From Chloroflexia bacterium (lineage in GTDB: Bacteria > Chloroflexota > Chloroflexia > Thermomicrobiales > UBA6265): a DNA stretch of 6,281 nucleotides. Position numbers and translations under genes: made by a program. Location of the stretch: assembly GCA_013696525.1 (NCBI GenBank), contig JACCYK010000561.1:1-6281 (forward strand), read 5' to 3'. Below, piece after piece: positions 5,582 through 6,281 of this stretch (position 1 is the first letter of the stretch; each line of letters opens with the position of its first letter). The notes beneath the pieces were generated by a model, which saw only the letters and a program-made list of their open reading frames with translations, made no database searches and was not told the DNA's origin.

Positions 5582-6187
5582 TTATCCAAGCCGATTGGTT
5601 GAGTCTCGCCCTTGATCGTGACCGGACCTGAGGCCGATGTGCCTCTGCTGAACGGGAACTGGGACCATGACAGCGGCGTAGATCCGTTCGAGATAGCGGG
5701 ATGGCCTGGTGCCGAGCAGGGTCGGTTCGCCGAAGCCCGCCCGCCGCGCCAGCGCCGGCAGGGCGGCGAACGACACCGGATACGGCACCCAACGGTTGCC
5801 ATGATCGCTGTCGTACTCGACCAGGATGAGCCGCCCGGCCGGCTTCAGATAGCGCCGCCAGCGATCGAGCAGCGCCACCTGGTCCGCCACGTAGTGGATG
5901 GCGTTGGCGGCGATGATGCCGTCGAGCGGCGGGAGGGCGAGCGGGGCGGTCATGTCGGCCTGTATGAGGTGAAGGGCCGTGCCCGGAAAGCGCCGCTCGG
6001 CCTCCTGCCGCAACTCCTGTAATGCCGACGCATCGCGATCGACGGCATGGATCACGGTGCCTGATCCCGCTAGATCACGCAACGCCAGGCTGAACGCCCC
6101 CGCGCCCGCCCCGAGGTCGGCCCATTCACCGCCAGCATCGCCGTCGATGCCCCCGGCGATGAGCCGGACATGGTCGTCGTGGTTCAT
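5582..6187 (-). CDS. Class I SAM-dependent methyltransferase
   Basis: A 201-residue protein with a Rossmann-like methyltransferase fold. Motif I, WADLGAGAGAFSLAL (22-36), binds SAM; Asp50 in AVDRD would contact the ribose hydroxyls; QAD (86-88) marks the adenine-contact loop; and IIAANAIHYV (91-100) with LKPAGRLILVEYD (114-126) are the post-motif strands. It resembles the small UbiE/Methyltransf_11-25 type. The acceptor substrate is unknown. The ATG at 6187 has GGAG (6200-6197 on this strand) nine bases upstream. A longer frame from 6271 would add 28 Arg/Ser-rich residues and cross the 13-base duplication, so the inner start is preferred. The last 28 residues or so (after RIYAAVMVP) look low in family character and may be an extended or altered C-terminus. 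It converges on the PLP-enzyme gene with 38 bases between stops and no visible terminator. Confidence 0.85.
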   Translation of the reverse strand: MNHDDHVRLIAGGIDGDAGGEWADLGAGAGAFSLALRDLAGSGTVIHAVDRDASALQELRQEAERRFPGTALHLIQADMTAPLALPPLDGIIAANAIHYVADQVALLDRWRRYLKPAGRLILVEYDSDHGNRWVPYPVSFAALPALARRAGFGEPTLLGTRPSRYLERIYAAVMVPVPVQQRHIGLRSGHDQGRDSTNRLG

Positions 6188-6196
6188 CCGCTCGGA

Positions 6197-6200
6197 CTCC
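6197..6200 (-). promoter_or_regulatory. Ribosome-binding site placing the methyltransferase start at 6187
   Basis: On the minus strand GGAG precedes ATG 6187 by nine bases. It supports the 201-residue form, which begins MNHDDHVRLI just ahead of the SAM-binding motif, over the longer frame from 6271. Confidence 0.6.
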
Positions 6201-6240
6201 GCGCTGGACCCGGTCTTTGGCGGTGAGCGCCGCCATCGCC

Positions 6241-6266
6241 GTGAAAGGGTAGCGTGAAAGGGTAGC
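6241..6266. repeat. Perfect 13-base tandem duplication upstream of the methyltransferase gene
   Basis: GTGAAAGGGTAGC occurs twice in immediate succession, 54 bases upstream of the methyltransferase start. It falls in the probable promoter region. It may be a recent slippage duplication or a paired binding site for a regulator. Confidence 0.9.
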
Positions 6267-6281
6267 AGCACGGTCCTGCTC

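Overview
This is a GC-rich bacterial window holding six protein-coding genes and no RNA genes, insertion sequences or CRISPR arrays. The high GC content, GTG starts and protein sequence style would suit a high-GC lineage such as Chloroflexota (Thermomicrobia-like) or a similar group. That placement is an impression from the proteins only; no marker gene is present.

Layout: a five-copy GAGTCGT heptamer repeat (68-102) lies just upstream of a small PPC/DUF296-domain protein (123-545, +). Convergent to it is a LysR-type regulator (720-1649, -) whose effector domain looks CysL-like. An AT-rich divergent region (about 1641-1710) separates the regulator from a co-directional + strand cluster: a rhodanese/metallo-beta-lactamase persulfide-dioxygenase-like protein (1798-2918, broken by a frameshift near 1873), a 12-segment MFS transporter (2905-4230, overlapping the previous gene by 14 bases), a hairpin-rich leader (4231-4397), and a PLP enzyme of the Cys/Met metabolism family (4398-5543). 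A class I SAM-dependent methyltransferase (5582-6187, -) converges on the cluster. A 13-base perfect tandem duplication lies upstream of it at 6241-6266.

The central genes read as a sulfur-metabolism module. A PLP enzyme of the gamma-synthase/gamma-lyase family would make or break C-S bonds and can yield sulfide or persulfide. The ETHE1-like protein would oxidise persulfide sulfur to sulfite. The MFS carrier would move a related small molecule, and a CysL-type LysR protein would control the set from the divergent promoter. The family assignments are firm; the shared pathway and the transporter's role are inference.

The most notable feature is the state of the rhodanese domain. Its gene is frameshifted near the 5' end, the catalytic cysteine position is arginine, and the usual DVR aspartate is valine. 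All metal-binding residues of the following metallo-beta-lactamase domain are intact. Three gene starts (transporter, PLP enzyme, methyltransferase) should be placed internal to the longest open frames, on the strength of ribosome-binding sites and family alignment.
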